A stretch of 64,000 nt of DNA from an uncultured Burkholderiales bacterium (lineage in GTDB: Bacteria > Pseudomonadota > Gammaproteobacteria > Burkholderiales > Burkholderiaceae). The stretch is taken from NCBI GenBank assembly GCA_946480465.1, contig CAMLJY010000025.1:16935-80934 (forward strand), given 5' to 3'. The notes under the pieces are model-generated. The model searched no databases and was not told the DNA's origin. It saw only the letters and a program-made list of their open reading frames with translations. Below are positions 18,135 through 28,896 of the stretch, piece after piece (position 1 is the first letter of the stretch; the number at the start of each line of letters is the position of its first letter). The position numbers were made by a program, and so were the translations under genes.

Positions 18135-19070
18135 TCAGCCGCCGGCGCTGGCCTCGACGCGCACGAGTCGGCGCCGCAGCGCGTAGCTGGCGTTCTCGCA
18201 GCGCAGTTCCAGGCGCAGCAGCACGCCGCTGCGGCGGTCGACCGACATCACGCCATCCAGCCGGGTGCTGCCGGCCTGGGACGGCGCATCGCCGAAGAGC
18301 TCGATCACGGCGACGTCGAAGACACGGCCATCGATGCGCTGCGGACCGATCGCCACCACCTGGCCACGCACCCGGGCCGCACCGGCCGATTCATGCGGCG
18401 ACGCCAATTCGCCGACGAGCACCTGCCCCAGTTGCAGGTCGCGCCTCAGCAAGCGCTGCCAGCCCAGCAGTTCAGACCGGAGGGCCGCCGCGGTCGGGTT
18501 GCCGGCCAGGTCCTGCTGCCACCGCTGCGGCAGCGCTCGGCCGTCCAGGTCGAGCACGAACTCCAGCTGGTCGCGTCGCAGTGCCGACACGCGCATGCCC
18601 AGCTCATGCGTGGCGCCACGGTGGCCGGCGCGGTTCTCGTACACCAGCCGGTCGCCCAGCTCCACCGGCATCATGGGCGGGCGTGTCTCGATGCGTGCAT
18701 CCGCGCTGCCGCAGCGGCGCCGCTCGGCGACGAAGCGCATGGCCTCGAAGCGGCCTTTCAGGGCCGCCAACTCGACCGCCTCGCTGCCGTCCGGCCGCAT
18801 CGCCATCAACGCGGGCCAGAAGACGGCGACGCCCTGGCCGAGCGCAATCATGTTGTTGCCCACGCGCGCATCGATGGCGTAGGCCACGTCGGCCGCGCGT
18901 TCCTGCACCGCGTCGATGCCGTCGAACAGCTGTTCGCACGACCAGGCGGCGTAGGCAGCCGGCTCGCTCGGTCCCGGCCCCGGACGCGACGCACAGCCCG
19001 CCGCCAGCGCCAGCGCGCCGAGGGCAAGCCAGGGTCTGCACACCCGAGCGTCGAAAAACATGGGGCGCAT
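18135..19070 (-). CDS. Outer-membrane lipoprotein of unknown function
   Basis: Encodes 311 residues. A lipoprotein signal peptide ends LALGALALAAGC, with the lipidation Cys at residue 26. Beyond it, YAAWSCEQLFDGIDAVQERAADVAYAID and VAVFWPALMAM recall a group of small lipoproteins seen in many proteobacteria with a VLFWPALF-like hydrophobic stretch. The C-terminal two thirds are beta-rich and match nothing I recognise. It ends 32 bp beyond the CpxR-type box and is transcribed leftward toward the Cpx-like operon, so it may share read-through. The function is unknown. Confidence 0.8.
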   Translation of the reverse strand: MRPMFFDARVCRPWLALGALALAAGCASRPGPGPSEPAAYAAWSCEQLFDGIDAVQERAADVAYAIDARVGNNMIALGQGVAVFWPALMAMRPDGSEAVELAALKGRFEAMRFVAERRRCGSADARIETRPPMMPVELGDRLVYENRAGHRGATHELGMRVSALRRDQLEFVLDLDGRALPQRWQQDLAGNPTAAALRSELLGWQRLLRRDLQLGQVLVGELASPHESAGAARVRGQVVAIGPQRIDGRVFDVAVIELFGDAPSQAGSTRLDGVMSVDRRSGVLLRLELRCENASYALRRRLVRVEASAGG

Positions 19071-19220
19071 TGTGCCTGCGCGAAAGACAACGCTGATCAG
19101 AGGGAAGCACGCATGTGCAACCGCGGCTGACAGGCGTCAAGAATGTGACGGCCGACGCGCGGTGGCTGGCGGCCTCGCACGAGGGCGGTGGCTGATCTGA
19201 TTGCCGCGCGCTGCCGCAAA

Positions 19221-19259
19221 AGAAAAATCCCGCGCCGGCTGTTGGGCGCGGCGCGGGAT
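19221..19259 (-). terminator. Terminator of the tRNA-Ser transcript
   Basis: ATCCCGCGCCG pairs perfectly with CGGCGCGGGAT (11 bp); on the minus strand it is followed by TTTTTC. It starts 7 bp after the encoded CCA of the tRNA, placing the tRNA at the transcript end. Confidence 0.9.
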
Positions 19260-19265
19260 GGTCCT

Positions 19266-19356
19266 TGGCGGAGAGGGAGGGATTCGAACCCTCGATACGG
19301 GGTTACCGTATACCGGATTTCGAGTCCGGCGCATTCGACCACTCTGCCACCTCTCC
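19266..19356 (-). tRNA. tRNA-Ser, anticodon CGA
   Basis: A 91-nt class II tRNA. Acceptor strands GGAGAGG and CCTCTCC pair perfectly, the 3' CCA is encoded (19266-19268), and discriminator base G73 is present. The anticodon stem CCGGA / TCCGG encloses the loop CTCGAAA with anticodon CGA, decoding UCG. A long variable arm (TACGGTAACCCCGTA) and T loop GGTTCGAATCC complete the serine identity. It lies 62 bp behind serS in the same direction, so the synthetase and one of its substrates may share a transcript. Confidence 0.97.
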
Positions 19357-19418
19357 TGAAACTGCGGCCCCGTGGTCGACGGGTGAAGCCCGCGATTCTA
19401 GCGCAGGTTTTCAGTGGT

Positions 19419-22224
<2,806 letters not shown>

Positions 22225-22304
22225 GCCAATGGGGGAGATGGACTGCCGCGGGGCGCGACTAGACTGCCGCAATTCTAGGGGCGCCCCCCGGGGGCGCTGG
22301 AACG

Positions 22305-22979
22305 ATGTCGATCAAGGAACTTCCCCCGGGTGCGCGTCCGCGCGAGAAATTGCTGGCGCTGGGCCCCGCCGCGCTGGCCGATGCGGAGCTGCTGGCCCTG
22401 CTGCTGCGCACCGGCGTGCGTGGCCAGGGCGTGCTTCAGCTGGCCGAGCACGTGCTGCAGCGAGTCGGCGGCTTCGGAGGGCTGCTGCAGGCCAGCGGCA
22501 GCGCGCTGCCGACGATCAAGGGCCTGGGGCCGGCCAAGCGCGCCGAGCTGGTCGCGGTGATCGAGATGGCGCGCCGCGCGCTGGCGCAGAAGCTGGAGGC
22601 CGCGCCGGTCTTCGAATCCCCCGCCGCGGTGAAGGACTACGTGCACCTGCAGCTGGGCCGCCTGCCGCACGAGGTGTTCGCGGTGCTCTTCCTCGACAGC
22701 CAGCACCGCCTGCTGCAGTGGGACGAGATGTTCCGCGGCACGCTGAACCAGACCAGCGTCTACCCGCGCGAAGTGGTGCGCCGCGCCTTGGCACTGAATG
22801 CGGGCGCGGTGATCCTGGCGCACAACCACCCTTCCGGCCTGGCCGAACCGTCCCGTGCGGATGAATTCCTGACGCAGACGCTGAAGTCCGCGCTGCAGCT
22901 GGTGGACGTTCGGGTGCTGGACCACCTGGTGGTCGGGCGCGGCACGGTGGTGTCTTTCGCGGAGCGGGGACTGTTGTGA
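22305..22979 (+). CDS. radC: RadC family protein (JAB/MPN metalloprotease fold)
   Basis: Encodes 224 residues. An N-terminal helix-hairpin-helix ([24 protein letters not shown]) precedes the JAMM metal motif HNHPSG-x8-D ([18 protein letters not shown]). RadC was named for DNA repair, but its role is disputed, and related proteins act as nucleases or deubiquitinase-like peptidases. The region starts 80 bp from the FKBP gene, divergently, with a GC-rich palindrome (22281-22297) between. The stop overlaps the next gene's GTG by GTGA, so the two are translated together. Confidence 0.94.
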   Translation: MSIKELPPGARPREKLLALGPAALADAELLALLLRTGVRGQGVLQLAEHVLQRVGGFGGLLQASGSALPTIKGLGPAKRAELVAVIEMARRALAQKLEAAPVFESPAAVKDYVHLQLGRLPHEVFAVLFLDSQHRLLQWDEMFRGTLNQTSVYPREVVRRALALNAGAVILAHNHPSGLAEPSRADEFLTQTLKSALQLVDVRVLDHLVVGRGTVVSFAERGLL

Positions 22980-23620
22980 AGATCCGCAGCCTCGCCGACC
23001 TGGGCGGGCATTGGCAGAACGCCCGCGCCGCGGTCCAGCGGGCCCAGCGCGAAGCGGCCGAGCGCGCGCTGCGCGAACGCGACCGCCAGCGCCGCGAGCA
23101 GGCGCAGCACGATCTGTTCGCGCGCAGCGTCGGACCGGTGCACCGGCTGCGCGACCGCGGTCTGGCCGAACTGGACCGGCCCAAGCCCCCGCCCCACCCG
23201 CGCCAGCGCGAGCTGGACGAACAGGCCGCGGTGCGCGAGTCGCTGTCGGACGAGGTCAACCTCGAGTCGCTGCTGCTGACCGACGACGGCCTGAGCTTCC
23301 GCCGCCCTGGCATCGGCCCGGAGGTGACCACCAAGCTGCGCCGCGGCCACTGGGCCATCCAGGGCCAGATGGACCTGCATGGCCTGAACCGGGACGAGGC
23401 GCGCCAGGCGCTGGTGGAGTACCTGAACGAATGCCAGCGGCGCGGCATGCGCTGCGTGCGCGTGGTGCACGGCAAGGGCCATGGCTCGCCCGGGCGCAAG
23501 CCGGTGCTGAAGGCCAAGGTGCAGCGCTGGCTGGCGCAAAGCGCCGAGGTGATCGCCTTCGCGCAGGCCAGCGGGCCGCAAGGCGGCGCGGGCGCCCTGA
23601 TCGTGCTGCTGGCCGGCTGA
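22976..23620 (+). CDS. Smr-domain endonuclease-like protein
   Basis: Encodes 214 residues starting at a GTG that overlaps the radC stop (GTGA). Residues about 15-110 are a charged helical linker ([19 protein letters not shown]). The C-terminal Smr domain shows [14 protein letters not shown] and the GxG core [23 protein letters not shown]. Smr domains nick or cut DNA or RNA, and stand-alone forms occur in DNA recombination and ribosome rescue. The coupling to radC suggests a DNA-maintenance task, but this is inference. The linker length is usual for the YdaL/SmrA type. Confidence 0.9.
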   Translation: MKIRSLADLGGHWQNARAAVQRAQREAAERALRERDRQRREQAQHDLFARSVGPVHRLRDRGLAELDRPKPPPHPRQRELDEQAAVRESLSDEVNLESLLLTDDGLSFRRPGIGPEVTTKLRRGHWAIQGQMDLHGLNRDEARQALVEYLNECQRRGMRCVRVVHGKGHGSPGRKPVLKAKVQRWLAQSAEVIAFAQASGPQGGAGALIVLLAG

Positions 23621-23680
23621 CGGGCGCACCGGGCCGCGGGCCGCGGCGCCCAGCCGCCGCCGCCGGACGGGCGACCGGCC

Positions 23681-23788
23681 ATGGGCCGCTTGGATATGGG
23701 CCGCTTGGATATGGGCCGCTTGGATATGGGCCGCGAGGGAGATGGGTCGCGAGGGAAATGGGCCGCGCGGGGAATCGGCCGCGTGGGA
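23681..23788 (+). repeat. 15-bp minisatellite (ATGGGCCGCTTGGAT)
   Basis: Three perfect 15-bp copies (23681, 23696, 23711) are followed by four decaying 15-16 bp copies whose cores read ATGGGCCGCGAGGGA, ATGGGTCGCGAGGGA, ATGGGCCGCGCGGGG and ATCGGCCGCGTGGGA. It lies between the smr gene and the globin gene. Read rightward each copy is an ATG, but no plausible gene follows. Confidence 0.85.
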
Positions 23789-23839
23789 ATGACCTGCGTG
23801 GCCGTGGGCGGCTTGGGAACGGCTCGGCGCCGGCCCTGG

Positions 23840-24244
23840 TCAGGAGCCTTGGTTTCGCATCCAGTCGGCGGTGCCGAAGAAGCTCTCGGCCAGGCGCTCG
23901 GCCAGCGCCGGGTCCACCGCCAGCTCCTGCATGGCTTGCAGCATGCAAGCCATCCACTGATCGCGCTCGCGGATGCCGATCTTGAACGGCAGGTGCCGCG
24001 CGCGCAGCCGCGGGTGCCCGAAGCGCTCGATGTAGTGGTTGGGCCCCCCGAGCCAGCCGCTCAGGAACCAGTAGAGCTTGTCGCGCGACCCCTCCAGCGT
24101 GGTGGGGTGCAGGGCCCGCAGCTCGGCATAGGCCGGCTCCAGGTCCATCAGGTCGTAGAAGCGGTCGGCCAGCGCGCGAACCTGCGCGTCGCCGCCGATC
24201 CACTCGTAGGCCGTGGTCTGCGCCGGTGCGTCGGCGTCGCTCAT
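23840..24244 (-). CDS. Group II truncated hemoglobin
   Basis: Encodes 134 residues from an ATG that overlaps the MinD-like stop (ATGA). The truncated 2-over-2 globin fold is seen in YEWIGGDAQVRALADRFYDLMD, KLYWFLSGWLGGPNHYIERFG, and the proximal-His region RLRARHLPFKIG. Group II globins bind oxygen tightly and are implicated in oxygen delivery, peroxidase activity or redox sensing. Translational coupling to a MinD-like ATPase and a diguanylate cyclase is unusual and hints at oxygen-linked signalling. No ribosome site of its own is needed given the overlap. Confidence 0.88.
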   Translation of the reverse strand: MSDADAPAQTTAYEWIGGDAQVRALADRFYDLMDLEPAYAELRALHPTTLEGSRDKLYWFLSGWLGGPNHYIERFGHPRLRARHLPFKIGIRERDQWMACMLQAMQELAVDPALAERLAESFFGTADWMRNQGS

Positions 24245-25107
24245 CCTCTGTCTCCCGCGATGCGGCCGGCGACCGCCACCAGCGCCTGCGCGGCGGCGCT
24301 GCCCGGCAGCGATTCCAGCAGCAGCTGGCGGCGCTGAACGGTTTCCCGCACGGCGGTGTCCTGCGGCACGTCGCCCACGTGGTCCAGCTTGACCGGCTGC
24401 GGCAGCGTGGCGTTGACGAAACGGTCCACCACCTGCTGCAGCTGGGAACGCACCGCGCGGCCTTCGCCGCTCTTCTGCGTCTGGTTCACCAGCAGCCGCA
24501 TCGGCCGCAGCGACTGGGTCGCGGCCAGCACCTTGACGGTGGCGTAGGCGTCGGCCAGCGAGGTGGGTTCGGGCGTCGCGACGATCAGCACCTCGTCGGC
24601 CAGCGAGACGGTGAACAGCACCACGTCGGAGATGCCGGCGCCGGTGTCCAGCAGGATGTGGTCGTAGCGCGGGCGGACGCGGCCGATGACCTCGAGCAGC
24701 TTGTCGCGTACTTCGGGCGTCATGCGCGAATACTCGACGAGGCCGGAGCCTGCCAGCAGCACCGAGAAGCCGCCCGGCGCCGGCAGGATGGCGTCGTCCA
24801 GCGGCGTGCGGCCGGTGAAGACGTCGTGCAGCGTCAGCCGCGAATAGAGGTTCAGCACCACGTCGATGTTGGCCAGGCCCAGGTCGGCGTCCAGCACCAG
24901 CACGCGCTCGCCGCGGCGCGCCAGCGCGGCCGCGAGGTTGGCTGTGACGAAGGTCTTGCCGACGCCGCCCTTGCCGCTGGTGACGGCGGTGATGCGGGCG
25001 CCCTTGGCCGGGCCCGCCGCAGCCGGGGCCGTGATGGCGCTCGGTGCCGGCGGCGGGGCGGCGGGGCCCGAGGGCGCCGAAGGGGCCGGATGGGACACAG
25101 GCGTCAT
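24241..25107 (-). CDS. MinD/ParA-family ATPase (FlhG-like)
   Basis: Encodes 288 residues. After a Pro/Ala-rich N-terminal stretch (about 1-36) the deviant Walker A motif SGKGGVGKT sits at 44-52, followed by VLVLDADLGLANIDVVLNL, a wording shared by MinD and the flagellar-number regulator FlhG. Walker B-type LLDTGAGIS follows. It overlaps the GGDEF gene upstream and the globin gene downstream by ATGA each. It may position flagella or a polar signalling complex. It lacks an obvious membrane-targeting tail, unlike MinD. Confidence 0.88.
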   Translation of the reverse strand: MTPVSHPAPSAPSGPAAPPPAPSAITAPAAAGPAKGARITAVTSGKGGVGKTFVTANLAAALARRGERVLVLDADLGLANIDVVLNLYSRLTLHDVFTGRTPLDDAILPAPGGFSVLLAGSGLVEYSRMTPEVRDKLLEVIGRVRPRYDHILLDTGAGISDVVLFTVSLADEVLIVATPEPTSLADAYATVKVLAATQSLRPMRLLVNQTQKSGEGRAVRSQLQQVVDRFVNATLPQPVKLDHVGDVPQDTAVRETVQRRQLLLESLPGSAAAQALVAVAGRIAGDRG

Positions 25108-25946
25108 TCGAGATCCTGGAACTGGGAGGTACCGAACAGCAAGCCCTTCTCTTCGGCGCTGACGTGCGGCACGGCCGAGGCTTCGAGGCAGACGCGGTCG
25201 CGCCCTTCGGCCTTGGCCCGGTACAGCTGGCGGTCGGCCCGCTCCAGCCACAACTCGGCCGACGAGCGCACCCATTGCTGGGCAAATGCGCCGCCCACGC
25301 TGACCGTGACCGCGACGGAGCGCCCGTCGGCCAGCAGCACCAGGGTGCGGGCGACGCGCTGGCGGATGCGCGCCGCCACCTGCGGCCCGAAGGCGGCCGG
25401 GCAGTTGGGCAGCACGATCGCGAACTCTTCCCCGCCGATGCGCGCCACCAGGTCCATCGGCCGCACGGTGACGGCCAGGGCCTCGCCGACGGCGCGGATC
25501 ACCTGGTCGCCCACCGCATGGCCGTGGGTGTCGTTGATGCGCTTGAAATGGTCGATGTCCACCGCCAGCAGCAGCGCGGACTCGCCGGAGCGCGCAACGC
25601 GGTCGACCTCGCGCGACAAGGCCAGTTCGAAGTGGCGGCGGTTGGCCAGGCCGGTCATGGGATCGCGGCTGGAGAGGTCGACGAGCCGATCGATCAGCTG
25701 CTGCAGCCAGGCTTCGGAACCGGGCACGCCGGTCGGCAGTTCGTGGCCGGCGTGGCGCAGCAAGGCCAGTGCCATGTCCAGCCGCAGCACGTCGGGTTCT
25801 GCGGAGGATGGGGGCTGGCGGTGGGGCGCGTCCACGGTGGCGGGAGGAGATGGGCGGCAGTCTAGCAGTGGCCCTGCCGCGATCAGGGGCGTGAATAGCG
25901 GCCCATTCCCAGGCCACTTCCACACCTCAAGCGCGGGGGTGGTCAT
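25104..25946 (-). CDS. Diguanylate cyclase (GGDEF domain)
   Basis: Encodes up to 280 residues. A GGDEF domain occupies about 90-260: RDPMTGLANRRHFE, DIDHFKRINDTHGHAVGDQ, and the active-site loop ARIGGEEFAIVLP. An RxxD inhibition site (RPMD) lies exactly five residues before GGEEF, so the enzyme should be product-inhibited. It makes cyclic di-GMP from two GTP and is cytosolic, with no membrane helix. The first 60 residues are poorly conserved and the start is uncertain. The gene heads an overlapping operon with the MinD-like ATPase and a globin, divergent from cheR. Confidence 0.9.
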   Translation of the reverse strand: MTTPALEVWKWPGNGPLFTPLIAAGPLLDCRPSPPATVDAPHRQPPSSAEPDVLRLDMALALLRHAGHELPTGVPGSEAWLQQLIDRLVDLSSRDPMTGLANRRHFELALSREVDRVARSGESALLLAVDIDHFKRINDTHGHAVGDQVIRAVGEALAVTVRPMDLVARIGGEEFAIVLPNCPAAFGPQVAARIRQRVARTLVLLADGRSVAVTVSVGGAFAQQWVRSSAELWLERADRQLYRAKAEGRDRVCLEASAVPHVSAEEKGLLFGTSQFQDLE

Positions 25947-26008
25947 TCAGACTGCCAGCCAACTGCCGAAATCGCAGAAGCGCCACACGGCCAGCCCATG
26001 CCCATGCC

Positions 26009-26887
26009 ATGACCGAACTGCTTTCTCCGAACCGCACTGCCAGCCCCGCCGCCGCCTCGCCGGCTGGCACTGTCGAGCAGGAATTCACGTTCTCGAAAGC
26101 CGATTTCGACAAGGTGCGCGAGCTGATCTACCAGCGCGCCGGCATCAGCCTGCATGCCGGCAAGCAGGCGATGGTGTACAGCCGCCTGTCGCGCCGCCTG
26201 CGCGAGACCACCCACCGCAGCTTCGCCAGCTACCTGCAGTGGCTGCAGTCGAACACCGGCCCGAGCGGCGATGCCGAATGGCAGGAGTTCATCAACTGCC
26301 TGACGACCAACCTGACCTCGTTCTTCCGCGAGGACCACCATTTCACTGCGCTGGCCGACGACCTGAAGGCCCGAGCAGGACAGAACCTGCGCATCTGGTG
26401 CAGCGCCGCCTCGACCGGCGAGGAGCCCTACTCGATCGCCATGACCGTGGCCGAGGCGCTGGGCCCGGCCGCGCCGGTGCGCATCCTGTCCAGCGACATC
26501 GACACCAAGGTGCTCGCCACCGCACAGCGCGGCGTGTACGACGCCGAGTCGCGCGGCCTGACACCGCAGCGGTTGCAGCGCCACTTCCTGCGCGGCAAGG
26601 GTTCGAACGCCGGCTTCATCCGCGTCAAGCCGGAACTGGCGCGGCTGATCGAGTTCCGCCCGTTCAACCTGATGAGCCGCGACTGGGCCCTCGGCGAGCC
26701 CTTCGACATCATCTTCTGCCGCAACGTGATGATCTATTTCGATGCGCCCACTCAGCGCCAGGTGCTGCAGCACATGCACCGCGTGCTGCGGCCGGGGGGC
26801 CTGCTGTACGTCGGCCACTCCGAGAACTTCACCGACTCGCGCGACTTGTTCAAGCTGCGCGGCAAGACGATCTACCAGAAGGTCTGA
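26009..26887 (+). CDS. cheR: Chemotaxis protein methyltransferase
   Basis: Encodes 292 residues. The N-terminal helical domain (FDKVRELIYQRAGISLHAGKQAMVYSRLSRRLR) docks receptors, followed by the SAM-binding fold (RIWCSAASTGEEPYSIAM, ILSSDIDTKVLATAQRGVY, FDIIFCRNVMIYF). CheR methylates glutamates of chemoreceptors for adaptation. A Ser/Ala/Pro-rich N-terminal extension of about 25 residues precedes the domain. It heads a cheR-cheD-cheB operon. No receptor, cheA, cheW or cheY is inside the window, so the rest of the pathway lies elsewhere. Confidence 0.97.
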   Translation: MTELLSPNRTASPAAASPAGTVEQEFTFSKADFDKVRELIYQRAGISLHAGKQAMVYSRLSRRLRETTHRSFASYLQWLQSNTGPSGDAEWQEFINCLTTNLTSFFREDHHFTALADDLKARAGQNLRIWCSAASTGEEPYSIAMTVAEALGPAAPVRILSSDIDTKVLATAQRGVYDAESRGLTPQRLQRHFLRGKGSNAGFIRVKPELARLIEFRPFNLMSRDWALGEPFDIIFCRNVMIYFDAPTQRQVLQHMHRVLRPGGLLYVGHSENFTDSRDLFKLRGKTIYQKV

Positions 26888-26961
26888 CCGCCGCCCGTGC
26901 GCGCTCAAGACACCACGCCGTTCAGCCGACAACAAACCAGCAGCTCAGGACCGACCGCCCC

Positions 26962-27648
26962 ATGATGCCCTTGCCTGCCGCCACCGGCCTGATGCCGCCC
27001 CCGCGCCCCCCGCTCGCCAGCAGCGCGCTGAACTCCACGCCGCGGCTCGAGAAGCTGAAGGCCGCCTCGCGCAAGCCGGGCGAAGCGTCGTTCTTCTTCT
27101 GGGATGCGCATTTCAAGAACGATGCGGTCAAGGTGCTGCCCGGCGAGTACTTCGTCCACGAAGAGGACCTGCTGATCACGACCACGCTGGGCTCCTGCAT
27201 CGCCGCCTGCCTGTGGGACCGCGACCGCCGCATCGGCGGCATGAACCACTTCATGCTGCCGGAAGGCAGCGGTGACTCGGGCCGCTATGGCTCGTACGCC
27301 ATGGAATTGCTGATCAACGAGATGATGAAGCGCGGCGCCTCGCGCCTGACGATGGAAGCCAAGGTCTTCGGCGGCGGTGCCGTCATCAGCGGCATGAACA
27401 GCCTGAACGTGGGCGAGCGCAACACGAAGTTCGTCATCGACTACCTGCATACCGAGCGCATTCCCATCGTCAGCAAGGACGTGATGGACATCTACCCGCG
27501 CAAGGTGTGCTTCCTGCCGGGCAGCGGCAAGGCCATGGTCAAGCGCCTGGCGCCGACGAATGCCGAGGCGCTGGTGGCGCAGGACCGTGCGGCGGCCCAG
27601 AAGGCGGTGCCGACGAGCACGGGTGGTGGCTCGGTGGACTTGTTCTGA
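26962..27648 (+). CDS. cheD: Chemoreceptor glutamine deamidase CheD
   Basis: Encodes 228 residues. The catalytic triad region is visible as TTLGSCIAACLWD (Cys), GGMNHFMLP (His) and later Thr. CheD deamidates receptor glutamines and can be controlled by CheC/CheY-P; it maintains receptor sensitivity. The first 40 residues are Pro/Leu/Ala-rich, longer than typical CheD. It is 74 bp after cheR and 33 bp before cheB. A second ATG three bases later cannot be excluded as the start. Confidence 0.95.
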   Translation: MMPLPAATGLMPPPRPPLASSALNSTPRLEKLKAASRKPGEASFFFWDAHFKNDAVKVLPGEYFVHEEDLLITTTLGSCIAACLWDRDRRIGGMNHFMLPEGSGDSGRYGSYAMELLINEMMKRGASRLTMEAKVFGGGAVISGMNSLNVGERNTKFVIDYLHTERIPIVSKDVMDIYPRKVCFLPGSGKAMVKRLAPTNAEALVAQDRAAAQKAVPTSTGGGSVDLF

Positions 27649-27681
27649 CCCGGCTGGACGACGAGAACGGAGAACAAGCCC

Positions 27682-28788
27682 ATGTCGAAAACCAAAGTGG
27701 TTGTGGTGGACGATTCCGCGCTGGTGCGCGGCCTGCTCGCCGAGATCATCAACAAGCAGCCGGACATGGAATGCATCGGCGCGGCCAGCGACCCCTACGT
27801 CGCGCGCGAGATGATCCGCAACCTGAATCCGGACGTGATCACGCTGGACGTCGAGATGCCGCGCATGGACGGCATCGACTTCCTGTCCAAGCTGATGCGG
27901 CTGCGGCCGATGCCGGTGGTGATGGTCAGCACGCTGACCGAGCGCGGCGCCGAGGTGACGCTGCGCGCGCTGGAGCTGGGCGCGATCGACTTCGTCGCCA
28001 AGCCGAAGATCGGCGTCGCCGATGGCCTGCGCCAGCTGGCCGAGGACATCACCGAGAAGGTGCGCACCGCGTCGAAGGCGCACGTGCGGCGCCTGCCGCC
28101 CGCGGCGCCGCCGCCAGGTTCCGCCCCCGGCACCCCGGCCCCGGCCGGCGTGCGGCCCGCGGCGCCGGTGGCCTCGCTGGGCCGGCTCTCGACGGAGAAG
28201 ATCATCTTCATCGGCGCCTCCACCGGCGGCACCGAAGCGACCAAGGAAGTGCTGATGAACCTGCCGGCCGATGCGCCCGCGGTGGTCATCACGCAGCACA
28301 TGCCGGCCGGCTTCACGCGCAGCTATGCGGCGCGCCTCGATGGCCTGTGCCGCATCCGCGTCAAGGAAGCGGTGGACAACGAGCGCGTGCTGCCCGGCCA
28401 TGCCTACATCGCGCCGGGCGGGCTGCACCTGTCGGTGGAACGCTCGGGCGCCAACTACGTGGCCCGCGTGCGCGACGGCGAGCCGGTGAACCGCCACAAG
28501 CCCTCGGTCGAGGTGCTGTTCGAATCGGCCGCGCGCGTCGTCGGCCAGAACGCGCTCGGCGTGATGCTGACCGGCATGGGCGCCGACGGTGCCCGCGCGA
28601 TGAAGACCATGAAGGACGCCGGTAGCTACAACATCTGCCAGGACGAGGCGAGCTGCGTCGTCTTCGGCATGCCGCGCGAGGCCATCGCCCATGGCGCCGC
28701 GGACGAGGTGCTGCCGCTGCAGCGCATCGCGCCGGCGCTGCTGGAGCGGCTGCGCACGACGGTGGGCGCGGCGATCCACCGCGTCTGA
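27682..28788 (+). CDS. cheB: Chemotaxis response regulator protein-glutamate methylesterase
   Basis: Encodes 368 residues. The receiver domain (1-120) has phospho-acceptor D56 ([10 protein letters not shown]) and K in AKPKIG. A Pro/Ala linker (about 138-165) joins the methylesterase domain with catalytic S180 (GASTGGTEA), H206 (TQHMPAGFT) and D302 (GMGADGA). CheB removes receptor methyl groups, opposing CheR. It closes the cheR-cheD-cheB operon. The neighbouring giant adhesin-type gene is convergent and separated by a near-perfect hairpin. Confidence 0.97.
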   Translation: MSKTKVVVVDDSALVRGLLAEIINKQPDMECIGAASDPYVAREMIRNLNPDVITLDVEMPRMDGIDFLSKLMRLRPMPVVMVSTLTERGAEVTLRALELGAIDFVAKPKIGVADGLRQLAEDITEKVRTASKAHVRRLPPAAPPPGSAPGTPAPAGVRPAAPVASLGRLSTEKIIFIGASTGGTEATKEVLMNLPADAPAVVITQHMPAGFTRSYAARLDGLCRIRVKEAVDNERVLPGHAYIAPGGLHLSVERSGANYVARVRDGEPVNRHKPSVEVLFESAARVVGQNALGVMLTGMGADGARAMKTMKDAGSYNICQDEASCVVFGMPREAIAHGAADEVLPLQRIAPALLERLRTTVGAAIHRV

Positions 28789-28865
28789 CCCCGCGGCGCG
28801 GGCCGGGCCCGCGCGCCCCTGCGAAGGCGCCGCCGCTTCCGTGGCCGCGCCTTTTGAACGCCATG

Positions 28866-28895
28866 GGCTCGGCACGCCGGCCGGCGTACCGAGCC
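28866..28895. terminator. Inverted repeat between convergent cheB and the giant repeat gene
   Basis: Two 15-bp arms (GGCTCGGCACGCCGG and CCGGCGTACCGAGCC) pair with one mismatch and no free loop. The element ends one base before the stop codon of the leftward giant gene. Neither side has a T tract, so it may act as a transcript-end structure rather than a true intrinsic terminator. Confidence 0.45.
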
Positions 28896-28896
28896 G

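Noticed and set aside
22281..22297. GC palindrome between the FKBP gene and radC considered as a terminator
   Set aside because: It lies between divergent gene starts and has no T tract; it is noted only as a structural element.
25965..25972. GCCGAAAT resembling a flagellar sigma-28 -10 element before cheR
   Set aside because: Only 6 of 8 bases match and no TAAA-type -35 is present 15 bp upstream.
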